Positions 11,811-21,439 of a stretch of 64,000 bases of DNA are shown here, piece after piece. The stretch is from NCBI GenBank assembly GCA_036936605.1, contig JAUPFV010000005.1, positions 56,688,742 through 56,752,741 of the forward strand. Direction: 5' to 3'. Source of the stretch: Limnanthes douglasii subsp. nivea (Eukaryota > Streptophyta > Magnoliopsida > Brassicales > Limnanthaceae). Position 1 is the stretch's first letter; each line of letters begins with the position of its first letter. The notes beneath the pieces were generated by a model, which did no database searches, was not told the origin of the DNA, and saw only the letters and a list, made by a program, of their open reading frames with translations. Both the position numbers and the translations under genes were made by a program.

Positions 11811-12013
11811 GGTCCATAAATGGTTTTTTTGTTGGTTAAACTGGTGGTTTAACTGCGAAACTGGCCCATTAGGACTGCAAACCGCAAGGACCGCAAACCG
11901 TTAGGACTTCAAACCGCCAGGACCGCATAACGAGTAAACCGCCAGGACCGCAAACTGCGGCTCTCTGTTAAACGGTTCCGACGCTTCGCAGTTCGGACCG
12001 TTTGCCATCTCTA
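11811..12013. repeat. Right subterminal repeats and terminal inverted repeat of the hAT
   Basis: GGACCGCAAACC and variants occur about six times in 11870-12000, ending in CCGTTTGCCATCTCTA. Clusters of short repeats just inside the ends are where hAT transposases bind. The same words make up the left end of the related element at 63404-63560. Confidence 0.8.
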
Positions 12014-12082
12014 ACAACTAATGTTAAAAAAGGCTTGATGTGATATTATTAGTCATATTTGATTTGAATTCGATGTAATTTA

Positions 12083-12319
12083 TGTTGAAAATATGGGGTC
12101 CGGTCCGCATATTCCACCTCCGTATATAAGTAAGAACACAACCGATCTGAATACTAGTATGATATTATCCATTTTGGCACCCGAAGGTCCTCACGCTTTT
12201 GCATTTGGTTCACTACCAAAAGGCCTCATACTAGTTGAGATATGTTCTTATTTATATATTACTGATCCTTCCCATGTTTAACCGACGTGGGATGTGGGAC
12301 TTTGGTCGCCACCCCAACA
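12083..12319 (-). repeat. TRIM terminal repeat (3' LTR on the minus strand)
   Basis: 237-base copy containing CCGATGTGGGA-like and GGCACCCGAAGG words shared with the right copy. It has 15 extra bases after CCGCATAT. The open frame inside it is not a gene. Confidence 0.85.
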
Positions 12320-12632
12320 AATCCTCCTCTCGAACAAAGTACCACCACTTAGCCTCCTCTCAATTGACTTTCATCCGGCTAACTCTAATCAGAAGTTGCT
12401 CCACCTGAGCAATAGAGCTTTTACAGCGGATCTATCTATACTCACTTGACCATCCTGTTCGTTAGCTCCACTATCCACTCCAATCAAGTACTACTGCTTG
12501 ATGGAACTAGGATGTATAGAGTAGATCTTTTACCTTTGAGAGAGTAGATCTTTTACCTTTGAGCATGACTACTTGGTTCATCAAGTTCGACCTCCCAGAA
12601 TATTACCACTATCGCATTCCTTTGGGGCCACG

Positions 12633-12854
12633 TGTTGGGAATATGGGGTCCGGTCCGCATATAAGTAAGAACACAACCGATCTCAACACTAATATGATAT
12701 TGTCCGCTTTGGCACCCGAAGGCCCTCACGACTTTTCATTTGGTCCACTACCAAAAGGCCCCATACTAGTTGAGATATGTTTGTACATATATACTACTGA
12801 TCCTTCCCATGTTTAACCGATGTGGGATGTGAGACTTTGATTGCCACCCTAACA
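12633..12854 (-). repeat. TRIM terminal repeat (5' LTR on the minus strand)
   Basis: 222-base copy, otherwise collinear with the left repeat. The overlapping open frame (12559-12816) is a shadow. Confidence 0.85.
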
Positions 12855-13570
12855 ATTTATTTATTTATTCATTTTTTTGGAAGGAACCCGCATCCGCTAT
12901 TCAGAATGTAATGAGTGTGCACATGGTAAACCCGCAGTACCCTCAGCCTGATGTGATAGCCTGCACACCAACGCCAGAAAGTAAACCATACAAGGTAATA
13001 GACTCACCAGAGAAAACGTATATAGAAAGACTCAAACTCATGACATTTGGTCACAAGCATGCCATACTCAACCAATTTGGCTATCTTTAAGACTGAATTC
13101 GATGTAATAATGTGCATTTCAAGAGTTTCTTTAGTATTATCTTGGGTAAACATTTTTATTTAATCAGTAATTAGTGTAGATAAGATTTTACTGTCGTAAC
13201 CTTTTTACTTATGAACTTTGGGTTATAACGATTTTGTTAAATCACATATTTTAGACCATGTAACTCGTCTTAATTATATTTTTTCAATTCCTTGAATCAT
13301 ATATTTAATATTTAGTTATTTATATTTTATTATTTGATTTCGCGTTGCAGGGTATATGCATATGATTCTATTCCATGGAAATGTGAAGCTTCCTTATGTC
13401 TCCATTCTTATTATTGTCTACATATTTCTATCGTTACTGGCATTTTAACAAGGATCCGTGTGTAAAATATAATCTATTTTTTTATTATCTTTATAATAAA
13501 GTAACATTTTTGGGGTAATTTGAGCAAAACCATACCGTTGAACATATAGTCTATTCCGACTTAGACAGCT

Positions 13571-13675
13571 CTTCATCTCTTTTATTGTAATTAGTATTGC
13601 TTTCTCTTCATCTCTTTTATTGTAATTAGTATTGCTTTCTCTTCATCTCTTTTATTGTAATTAGTATTGCTTTTT
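13571..13675. repeat. 35-bp tandem repeat, three copies
   Basis: Three virtually identical 35-base units beginning CTTCATCTCTTTTATTG at 13571, 13606 and 13641. Confidence 0.95.
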
Positions 13676-13843
13676 ACTAGACTGGACGAAGTGAAGGTTT
13701 TTTTTGCTACCATCTTTATAATAACGATGAATTATGGTCAAATTTTTCGATATCATTTTTGAAGATGATAAACAATATGTCGGGTCGGGTCGTAATAGAA
13801 AGCTCACTTTATAAGTGAGTTAAAAAATTTAATGTAATATTTT

Positions 13844-14069
13844 TTTATTTTTTTTTTTCGGAGGGAACCCGCAGCCGCTACTAAGAGTGCAATGAGTGCG
13901 CACAGGGTAAACCCTCAGTCTGACGCGATAGCCTGCAAACTAACGCCAGAAGGTAAACCACACAAGGTGACAGGCTCAGCCGAGAAAGCGTATGTAGAGG
14001 GACTCGAACTCATGACCTTTTGGTTATAAGAATGCCTTACTCAACCAACTCGGCTACCCCCTTGGGGGC
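13844..14069 (-). mobile_element. tRNA-derived SINE, copy 2
   Basis: Minus-strand SINE of the same family as the copy near 13 kb and better preserved. It has A box TAGCCGAGTTGGTTGAG, B box GAGTTCGAGTCCC, a body ending GGTTCCCTCCG and an A-rich tail. Flanking 14-base duplications TAATGTAAYATTTT at 13830-13843 and 14070-14083 differ at one base. It would be transcribed by RNA polymerase III and moved by LINE proteins. Confidence 0.88.
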
Positions 14070-14386
14070 TAATGTAACATTTTGTTTCAAAATACAATAG
14101 CGAAGCTCTAATACCAATATATGAAAAAGTACACTATTTTTCTGTTCTGTATCAATTTTATTAAAAAATTTGTATTTCCAATACACTAATAATCTAGCTA
14201 TTTATTTCAGCTTAAAATATCGAGAGAAAAAATGATCATGAAAATTATTAACTTTGATTAATGAATTATTAATAACTAACTAAATTATTTCAATCGGTCT
14301 TTCGTAATTTAAAATATTTACAAATCGCTTGTCTAATCCACTAAATTATTTCATGTCTCTTCACCTCCTTCTCTTTTATAAATAAT

Positions 14387-14523
14387 TGCAGACGAGGCAT
14401 CCCCTTGAAGTTATAAGGGTTCAAACCCACCTTTTATTTTATAATGAATATAAATCTATGTTCTATTATTTCATAATATATAAAACTCTAGTCGTCTAAC
14501 GGGTTTTTTTTCTTTATTTTACA
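14387..14523 (+). repeat. Copia 5' LTR
   Basis: Begins TGCAGACG, ends TTTATTTTACA and contains TATAAGGGTTCAAACCC, parallel to the 3' LTR. Confidence 0.7.
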
Positions 14524-14535
14524 TGGTATCAAGAG
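14524..14535 (+). other. Copia primer-binding site (initiator tRNA-Met type)
   Basis: TGGTATCAAGAG directly follows the 5' LTR. The usual plant copia site complementary to initiator tRNA-Met is TGGTATCAGAGC. Confidence 0.85.
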
Positions 14536-15439
14536 TCTGGAATAATCTGATCGGAGAAGTCCTGTATTAGATTTCGTATTGAATATTTGATTTTGTATTA
14601 ATCGGTAAATTTGGAGCTGAATTAATGTCCGGGAAGGAATCAAAATCGTAGAAGAGTATTATTAGGTAAAATTGCAGAAAAAAACTGAAAAATTTGCGTT
14701 ATTAAATTATTTGGTAAAATTGTAGAAAAGTGTTTGGTAATTTTATTTAGTGAAGTAAAATTGTGGAATAGTTATTAAATTATTTGGTAAAATTGTAGAA
14801 AAATGTTTGGTAAGTTTATTTCGGTGAAATAAATTTGCGGAATAGTACTTTATATCTTGCACGAAGCATCGGTAAAATTGCAAGGGTGAAATAACAGTTG
14901 CAAAATTGCAAAAAGTACTACTATCGGTAAAATTGCAGAGGTGAAGCTATCGTTGCAATAATGACTTGAATTAATGAATAAATTTGTATTATTTTAGAGA
15001 ATTAATTTTTGAAATCGCAAGAAATTAATTGGTAAAATTAATTACAGAGAATTAATTTTGATTCGATTCTGAATAGGAAAGAAGTTTGTCGTAAAAGATT
15101 TTGATTTCAGTTGGATGTTGGTTTTGTTTTCGATTGGATTTTGTGTGGTTTCCAATTCGTTCTCTTGTGTTTTGATTGGATTTGTGTTATATATTTTTAT
15201 CCGTTCTTTGAATAAATACAGCTTTCGGATCTGTTGTGTGCAGTTCCAGTCAAACGGTTTGATGGAAAGGCCAATGGTGTCCATTTTTGCTGAATTTTGG
15301 AGAGCGTGTTTAAAACATCCAATCTTTCAATTTGAGTGGTTGGAATTTGATTCGGTGCTGGAGAAATCGCTATTGGAACAGTGCATCAGGTTTGTTGTTT
15401 GGTATTTTGACTTGGTATTTTTATTTAGTTTGGTTCGTC
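14536..15439 (+). other. Degenerate copia leader and remnant of the gag region
   Basis: No gag zinc knuckle or protease DTG motif is readable. AGTTATTAAATTATTTGG-like and GGTAAAATTGCAG words recur at 14640-14960. An open frame at 15115-15495 has no recognisable domain. Confidence 0.5.
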
Positions 15440-17810
15440 CTACTATGTTTCTTTCATCGATGATTATACTCGATATACTTGGGTTTATCTTATGAAACAA
15501 AGATCAAATTTCCTTGTAATTTATATGGAATTTCGGGCACTTGTTAAGGCTCAACATTCTGTTGCGATAAAATGCTTCATGTGTGACTTAGGGGGTGAAT
15601 ATACGTCCAATGATTTTACTCAGTTACTTGCATCTGATGGTACAATACATCAGTCTTCTTGCACTGACACCCGTCAGCTTATTGAGACTGCTCGGTCTTT
15701 GCTTTATCTGCTGAGGTTCCTACTATTTTTTGGGGAGAAGCAATTCATACTACTGTATATGTGATTAATCGAATTCCCGCTGCTCATAATGCAGGGATGT
15801 CTCCCTTTTAGAAGTTATACGGACAACTTCCAGATTATTCTTCCTTACGAGTTTTTGGATGTACATGTTTTGTCCTCCGTCCTCATGTAGAACGCAACAA
15901 ATTGGACCTTAAATCCGTAATATGTGTTTTCTTGGGTTTCATGGTGTTAAACAAAAATGTTATCGTTGTTTTGATCCCACTAGTCAGAAACTTTATGGCT
16001 CTCGACATGTTAGATTTCTTGAGCATATCCCGTTTTATTTGATTCTAGCTAAATCACATGATATAACAAGTACTAAACTTCAAACTATTGATCATTTTGA
16101 AAATAATAGCGACATACCCATTGATATTAATGTGGCAGCCCATGAGACATCGAATGCAGCTGATACTACTTCAGCTTCATCAAGGCATGGGTCAGCTCCT
16201 TCTTTTAATGAACCACCAGCTCCACCCCTCAGAAGATCTACTTGTACAAGTAAGTCTACCAAACTACCAAATTTTGCGTATTCTTCTTACTCAACTCCTT
16301 TCGCCTCTTTCATAGCAAACATACATGATTTATATGGACCTGAATCGTTTAAAGAAGCTGTTTCTGATCCTCGTTGGAAAAATGAAATAGTCGAAGAGCT
16401 TAACGCTCTTTCTCAGACTCATACATGGTATATAGTTAAACCTCCATCCGGTAAGCATATAACCGGCTCTCGATGGGTTTTTAAAATTAAAACAAAGTCT
16501 AATGGGTCTGTTGAAAGATATAAGGCTCGCCTCGTAGCAAAAAAGTATTCACAAAAGTATGGTATGGATTATGATGAGACGTTTTACCAGTGGCAAAAAT
16601 GACGACAGTTCGTACTCTTATTGCGGTTGCATCCGTTCGCCAGTGGAAGATCTTCCAACTAGATGTTAAAAATGCATTTTTGAATGGTGATCTTCATGAG
16701 GAGGTTTACATGACTCCTCCTCCAGGTGTTGCTCACAAAACAGGTGAAGTTTGTTGACTTAGGAAGGCTTTGTATGGTCTCAAACAAGCTCATCGTGCTT
16801 GGTTTGAAAAACTCTCTACGGTTATTACTTCACTTGGTTTTCTTGCTAGCAATCATGATTCAGCCTTATTTATCAGACGTACGAGTGCCATACAAATTAT
16901 TTTATCCTTATATGTAGATGATATCATCATTACAGGTGATGATATTGATGATATTGAGGCACTAAAACGTGATTTGGCTCAGCATTTTGCGATGAAGGGC
17001 TTGAGATTATTACGTTATTTTTTAGATATTGAGGTGGCTCACTCTCCAAAATGTTATATTCTCTCTCAGAAAAGATATATATCTGATTTATTCGAGCGAG
17101 CGCGACTTTCTGATAACAAGATGGTAGATACACCTCTTGAAAACAATGCTCGGTATTCTCCGATTGATGGTGTTCCTTTGTCAGACCCAACTCTATATCA
17201 AACTCTCGTAGGGAACTTAGTCTATCTTAAAGTTACTCAACCAGATATAGCTTATGCTATTCAGGTGGTTAGTCAGTTTGTTACTGCTCCTACATCCGTC
17301 CACTGGGGAGCTGTTATTTGAATATTAAGATATCTTCGTGGCACTCCGTTCCAGAGCATTTTATTTCCTTTGACCTCTTCACTTGAACTGCGTGCCTATA
17401 ACGATGTTGATTGGGATAGTGATCCTCATGACCAAAAATCTACTACTGTTTTTTGTATTTTCCTAGGAGATTAATTAATCTCATGGAAAAGTAAGAAACA
17501 AGATGTTGTCTCTAGATTGTGTACCGAAGCTGAGTATCGTGCTATGGCTGTGACCACATGTGAGATTGTTTGGTTAAGATGGATTCTTGCAGATATGAGG
17601 GTTAATGTTACTAAACCTACTTCCTTACATTGTGATAACAAAAGCATCATACAGATAGCAAAGAATTCTGTTTTGTATGAAAGGACGAAACACATTGAAA
17701 TAGATTGTCATTTCACTCGGCATCATCTTCGGATTGGAACTATCTCGCTTACATATGTTCCATTAGCTTTGTAAGTTGCTTATATTTTCACCAAGGCTAA
17801 ATCAACAGCG
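15440..17810 (+). pseudogene. Copia pol: integrase, reverse transcriptase, RNase H (broken)
   Basis: The integrase core begins near 15440 (SFIDDYTRYTW) and runs through CDLGGEYTSNDF with a small deletion after SCTDT. Its end and the link region lie at 15760-16050. RT reads WKNEIVEELNAL and GSRWVFKIK (ORF 15922-16602); past stops and shifts, 16770-17321 carries MYGLKQAHRAW and the catalytic box LYVDDIIITGDD near 16908-16940. RNase H reads CTEAEYRAMA and IEIDCHFTRHH (17517-17774) and ends ADIFTKAKS near 17800. At least four stops or shifts disable it. Function by family: integration and reverse transcription in the virus-like particle. Confidence 0.88.
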
Positions 17811-17862
17811 CGGTTTCGTTTTCTTCGTGATAAACTCTCCATGCTTCTTACTGTTGCATTGT

Positions 17863-17877
17863 GAGTTTGAGAGAGAG
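17863..17877 (+). other. Copia polypurine tract
   Basis: GTTTGAGAGAGAG directly upstream of the 3' LTR, the expected primer for plus-strand DNA synthesis. Confidence 0.7.
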
Positions 17878-18022
17878 TGCTAGAGATATAAGGGTCCAAG
17901 CCCATTAGCCCTTTATTTTATTTATAAATATAAGCCTATGTTCTATGTAATATGTACACTTTTTCATAATACATAAAAACCTAGCCGTCTAGCTGCTTCT
18001 CTCTTTTGTTCTTTATTTTACA
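17878..18022 (+). repeat. Copia 3' LTR
   Basis: 145 bases beginning TGCTAGAGATATAAGG and ending TTTATTTTACA, matching the 5' LTR at both ends. Confidence 0.75.
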
Positions 18023-19220
18023 TGGATGAGATATAAAAAACCGTTATTGGGATTGTTTTGTGACCAAAACATTTGACAATATTTTATTCCGCTAGAAAAA
18101 ACAAAATACAGTGATGAAAAATAATATGAAACATAAAAAATATTATAAAAACACAAAATTAGTTTTTATAATTTTAAATAAAACAAATCGCATCCACAAA
18201 TAAGGAGATATTGAGCAATGTTGGCTGCTAACCCTTAAGTTTTTTCACATAAATAACGAGAACAAAGATTTTAAAGAAAGTTGACAAAAAGTCTGAAATC
18301 GAAATGATATAAATTATGAGTAACATGTCACGTAAAAGAAATTTATAATAATATCGAACCGATTTTTATTGGTTAAAAATCTTATTTTAAAAATCAAAAT
18401 TAGAAAAATATTGGATTTATAAACTGAAAAAATTAATACGAAAACGAACCAATGAAATATCTAGCAGACTATATTGCAATTTTGATGTTTTTTTAGATTT
18501 TATGTGATATTGCACAATTTTGATGTTTTTGATGTTTTTTAGTTTGTATGTGATATTGCACTGGACAAAATCCGTTCGAAAACAAATTATACTATAGTCT
18601 TAATGAAAATAATTTCGTCTATGAACAAATAAACTTACATGTTAGTTTTTTTTATTATTAAAAAAATACAGTATACTATTATGCAAACAAATAAATGAGA
18701 GATTTTCAGAAAAAAAACAAAAAAAAATTAATGGGAAGTAAATCGAACATGCTACTTTAATTATTTTTTCTCTCAGACACCTTCCATTATGTGTTTGGAA
18801 TTTTCTGCCGACCAAGTCATCGTTACTTATCGTTTTGTGTGGTATATTTTGGTCTGATTTTCTTTTACTTTTTTACTAATAAAATATATGGAAACAAAGA
18901 TTTCAAAGACGGTCAAATGAAATCTCGATGAAGATCATCTGAAATGCATTGATGAGATTGCATTTTACAGAAATAAAATCGGACTGCCTTCTCTAAATAG
19001 AAGTAGAATACAATCTTTCTGGCGTGAAGGGTTGTTTAAGAACTCTCGATGCCTTTTGTTTCATGGTCTCCCCAATAAGGGTTGTTCAATAATTAAGAAA
19101 ACCACAACTTTACTGTCCAACAAAAAAACAACTCAGGTATACAACATCGAAAAAATAAACAACTTAGAAATTAAAGTCGAACTGATTAGTAAGTCCATTA
19201 TTATCAATGTCGGCATCGCA
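18023..19220. other. AT-rich intergenic sequence
   Basis: No gene supported. A short imperfect tandem repeat with TTTTGATGTTTTT and GTGATATTGCA lies at 18478-18560. The stretch at 18586-18700 resembles 21110-21215. The frame at 19032-19256 shows nothing recognisable. Confidence 0.55.
18586..18700 (+). repeat. Direct repeat flanking the WUS-like fragment, left copy
   Basis: Shares TATAGTCTTAATGAAAATAA, then TTTCGTCTA and GAACAAATAAACTTA, with 21110-21215 in the same order and orientation, with roughly one mismatch in eight bases. Confidence 0.6.
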
Positions 19221-19337
19221 CGCCTAATATATACTCAAAATATTACTGAATATTAAAAAGAGTAGTATTCATATACAAACGCCTAATATATACTCAAAAT
19301 ATTACTGAATATTAAAAAGAGTAGTATTCATATACAA
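19221..19337. repeat. 59-bp tandem duplication
   Basis: Two consecutive units beginning CGCCTAATATATACTC (19221 and 19280), essentially identical. It overlaps the end of the WUS-box-like reading frame. Confidence 0.93.
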
Positions 19338-19868
19338 TAATAACGGATCTACAACAAAAACTAGTGATAATTAACAACCAGATGCTAATTAAGCCAAGAC
19401 TAAGCTCAAGAGAATCAAAGGAAGCTTCAGTAGCATAGGTAGGGTTGTTAAAATCAGCACCAGGCCAACCACTATGGAAGGTTTGATCTGGTGGATTAGG
19501 TTCCTCACCATGCATGGGAAATAGCAGAAGGCTTCTTTGTCTCTTTTGATCATCTTCTCCGTATTCTTCTTGATCTTTCTCATTAAGAACCCAACTTCGT
19601 AAGCTGTTGCCTTCTGCTGGTGAAACTGAGAACTCCTGTGTGAGAAATAAAAACATCCTTCATACATCATTAAAAAACATCACTTGTAATTCCTTAACAA
19701 AAAGACAATGATTTAAAAAAAGTGATCAAACACTTTAAAGAGTATCTTACGAACCCTAAGTGGAAGACTATTTGTTGTTCTGGGCCTTAAAAGTAGCATA
19801 GGTCTTGCAATTACAGATAAATTAACAATAATTAACAACCAGATGCTAATGCCCCCTGTACACCAAGC
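19312..19868 (-). pseudogene. Possible WUSCHEL/WOX-like C-terminal fragment
   Basis: The minus-strand frame 19656-19312 contains QRSLLLFPMHGEEP, which resembles the WUS box (TLxLFPxH/GE). About 40 residues later it reads SLELSLGL, an EAR-type repression motif as found at the C terminus of WUS proteins. Upstream on the same strand, 19868-19753 looks like an exon: acceptor TTGTGCAG, donor near 19750. No homeodomain is readable upstream to about 20.5 kb. WUS-clade proteins are nuclear repressors that maintain stem cells in meristems. Here the DNA-binding part is missing and a 59-bp duplication overlaps the end. The short motifs could also occur by chance. Confidence 0.35.
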
Positions 19869-20219
19869 CTGCACAATTTCAATTTCCGCATCTAAATCTG
19901 TGTTACTCTAATGCGACCTTATATATTAAAGTGACCCGGCAACAGAAGTTTTGTATGATAGCTGAGCATGGGCAACAGAGAAACAGGTTCGAAGCTAATT
20001 TCACGATACTCAATAGTGAATTAGAAAACTAAAACAATTAAATAATGACATCAACAAACCCATCCTCTCTTCTTTGAACCAAAATATATTTTTCTTTGTT
20101 GTTTCAAGTGATTGCTTCGAAAATTTCGAAGAAGATAGAAAAAACAATACTAGGTCATCTTCTCCATTGATCCAAACTAGTAAGATAATTAGTGTTCTTA
20201 TGTGCGTCAAAATACAAAC

Positions 20220-20331
20220 CTGAAAGCTTTTGATTTATCAAAATGCTGATATGTGCAAATTTCATGTTCTTCGTCGCCATTGCTGAACCGGACTAAGCTT
20301 TTGTTGCATTTTCTTTGTTTGTGTAGCACAT
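20220..20331 (-). other. Possible exon-like segment upstream of the WUS-like fragment
   Basis: On the minus strand an open stretch of about 37 codons, containing VRFSNGDEEHEICTYQHF, lies between a good acceptor (TATACAG) and a donor (AG/GTTTGT). I do not recognise the protein. It could belong to the same transcription unit as the fragment at 19312-19868 or be chance. Confidence 0.25.
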
Positions 20332-20465
20332 CTGTATAAACAAAAAAGTAAATTGAGCAATTTTCACTCTCAAACCTATAAGAGTTTGCAAATAAATAAG
20401 GGTTACTATACCTGACGAGTCACACCCAAAATAAAACATGTGAAAGTATTATTATGGGATCGAGA

Positions 20466-20640
20466 GAATACACGCGTCGATCAGACCACCGTTGGTGCAT
20501 CCAAGTGCATGAAATATGTGATGGATATGATACACGCGTCGATCAGACCACCAACGGTGAAATATGTGATGGACAGGATACACGCGTGGATCAGAGCAGA
20601 CCAGACGGTGCAAGTCCATAAAATATGTGATGGACCGCTG
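20466..20640. repeat. GC-richer imperfect tandem repeat with ACACGCGT words
   Basis: ATACACGCGT(C/G)GATCAGA recurs at 20468, 20530 and 20578, with AAATATGTGATGGA between copies. Unit spacing is 62 and 48 bases. Strikingly CpG-rich against the AT-rich surroundings. Confidence 0.8.
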
Positions 20641-20649
20641 GCACGCTAG

Positions 20650-21439
20650 TTGTGCAGAAATGGAGACACGTGTTCGCCTAACTAAAAATTGAACTAATTG
20701 TAGTTTAATCTTCTAATATATATGATGTATAATAGTTTATAGAAAATTGTTGTGTTTACTTGTGGTATAAATTGTATATCTTTTTGTGAGTTTGTCTCCG
20801 TATCAAACAGCCCGAGAACTTAAGACACCGAGCGGTTGTGCATGTCTGTTCTTACACATTGTATTGTATTACTATTGATTCTTACTCAAATCTCCAATTT
20901 TAAGGAATCATCAATATCATCCGATTTCTTTCTACTTTCATCCATATTATTAACATATTCTGAATTAATAATGTTTAAGAACGAAATATTATCTAAATAA
21001 TTCGGTTCTCTAAGTGTTTGGTCAAGAATCAAACATATTTCTCCCGAATCTAATAGTTGAGTGTCTGATAATTTAATGACTTCCAACAAAATATGTTTGG
21101 AAACAGATTTTGTGTATAGTCTAATCAAAACTAATTTCGTCTACCGAACAAATAAACTTATATGGTAGCCTTATTTATTATTAAAGAAATATAATATACT
21201 ATGTAAACAAAATTGAGGGGAGACAAATCCACCATGCTTTTTACGCTTTTTTTTTTCATAAACTCCACCATGCTCTTTACTTTTTTTTTCATAAACATTC
21301 CTCATCGTACTCATGCGATTCTCTACCGAGAAATTTATAATTTTTATTTTTGTTTATAACAAAAATTTATAAAAAAATTGAAATATTTTTTGAAAAAACT
21401 GAACTCAGTGTTTTATTATGTCAAATAATCTAGTCACTC
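20650..21439. other. AT-rich intergenic sequence
   Basis: No recognisable gene. An 80-codon minus frame (20886-21128) has no known domain. 21110-21215 is the right copy of the direct repeat also seen at 18586-18700. CCACCATGCTYTTTAC is duplicated at 21230-21290. Confidence 0.5.

Larger units (their letters stand above)
6490..12013. mobile_element. hAT-type DNA transposon with two divergent genes (defective)
   Basis: Ends are imperfect inverted repeats: TAGGGGTGACAAATGG at the left and the reverse complement of TAGAGATGGCAAACGG at the right. The interior carries a hAT transposase remnant on the minus strand and a second gene on the plus strand. The right end (11811-12013) has many GGACCGCAAACC-like subterminal repeats, but the left end lacks them and passes almost directly into the transposase 3' region, suggesting deletion of the left subterminal block. 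The flanking 8-mers (taaattaa and acaactaa) agree at only 5 of 8 positions, so the target duplication is not secure. Confidence 0.82.
12083..12854 (-). mobile_element. TRIM (terminal-repeat retrotransposon in miniature), complete
   Basis: Two direct repeats that start TGTTG and end CAACA or TAACA (12083-12319, 237 bases; 12633-12854, 222 bases) flank a 313-base non-coding core. Exact 5-bp duplications ATTTA lie at 12078-12082 and 12855-12859. The repeats differ mainly by a 15-base insertion in the left one. Orientation is judged minus: a purine-rich tract (CGAGAGGAGGA on the minus strand) adjoins the left repeat, and TGGCCCCAAAGG, a primer-site-like TGG word, lies two bases inside the right repeat. 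It has no coding capacity and would need proteins from another element. Confidence 0.88.
12080..13093 (-). mobile_element. tRNA-derived SINE, copy 1, interrupted by the TRIM
   Basis: On the minus strand the body starts near 13093 with TAGCCAAATTGGTTGAG (RNA polymerase III A box) and then GAGTTTGAGTC (B box). It runs to about 12870 and ends in a (TAAA)n tail. A 15-base duplication TGAATTCGATGTAAT at 12065-12079 and 13094-13108 brackets the SINE together with the TRIM, so the TRIM landed in the SINE tail. Its sequence is about 220 bases and more diverged than copy 2. No protein is encoded. Confidence 0.85.
14387..18022 (+). mobile_element. Ty1-copia retrotransposon, short LTRs, defective
   Basis: LTR-like ends of 137 and 145 bases flank an integrase-RT-RNase H region in copia order. 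A TGGTATCAAGAG primer site follows the left LTR, and a GAGAGAGAG tract precedes the right one. The total is 3.6 kb against the usual 4.5-5 kb. Gag and protease are essentially missing, as only about 900 bases separate the primer site from the integrase. Flanking 5-mers (ataat and tggat) do not match, so no target duplication is supported. The LTRs are strongly diverged, so the insertion is old. Confidence 0.85.

Noticed and set aside
12093..12816. Two similar 62- and 85-codon frames as a duplicated small gene
   Set aside because: They lie in the two terminal repeats of the TRIM, and their similarity is that of the repeats.
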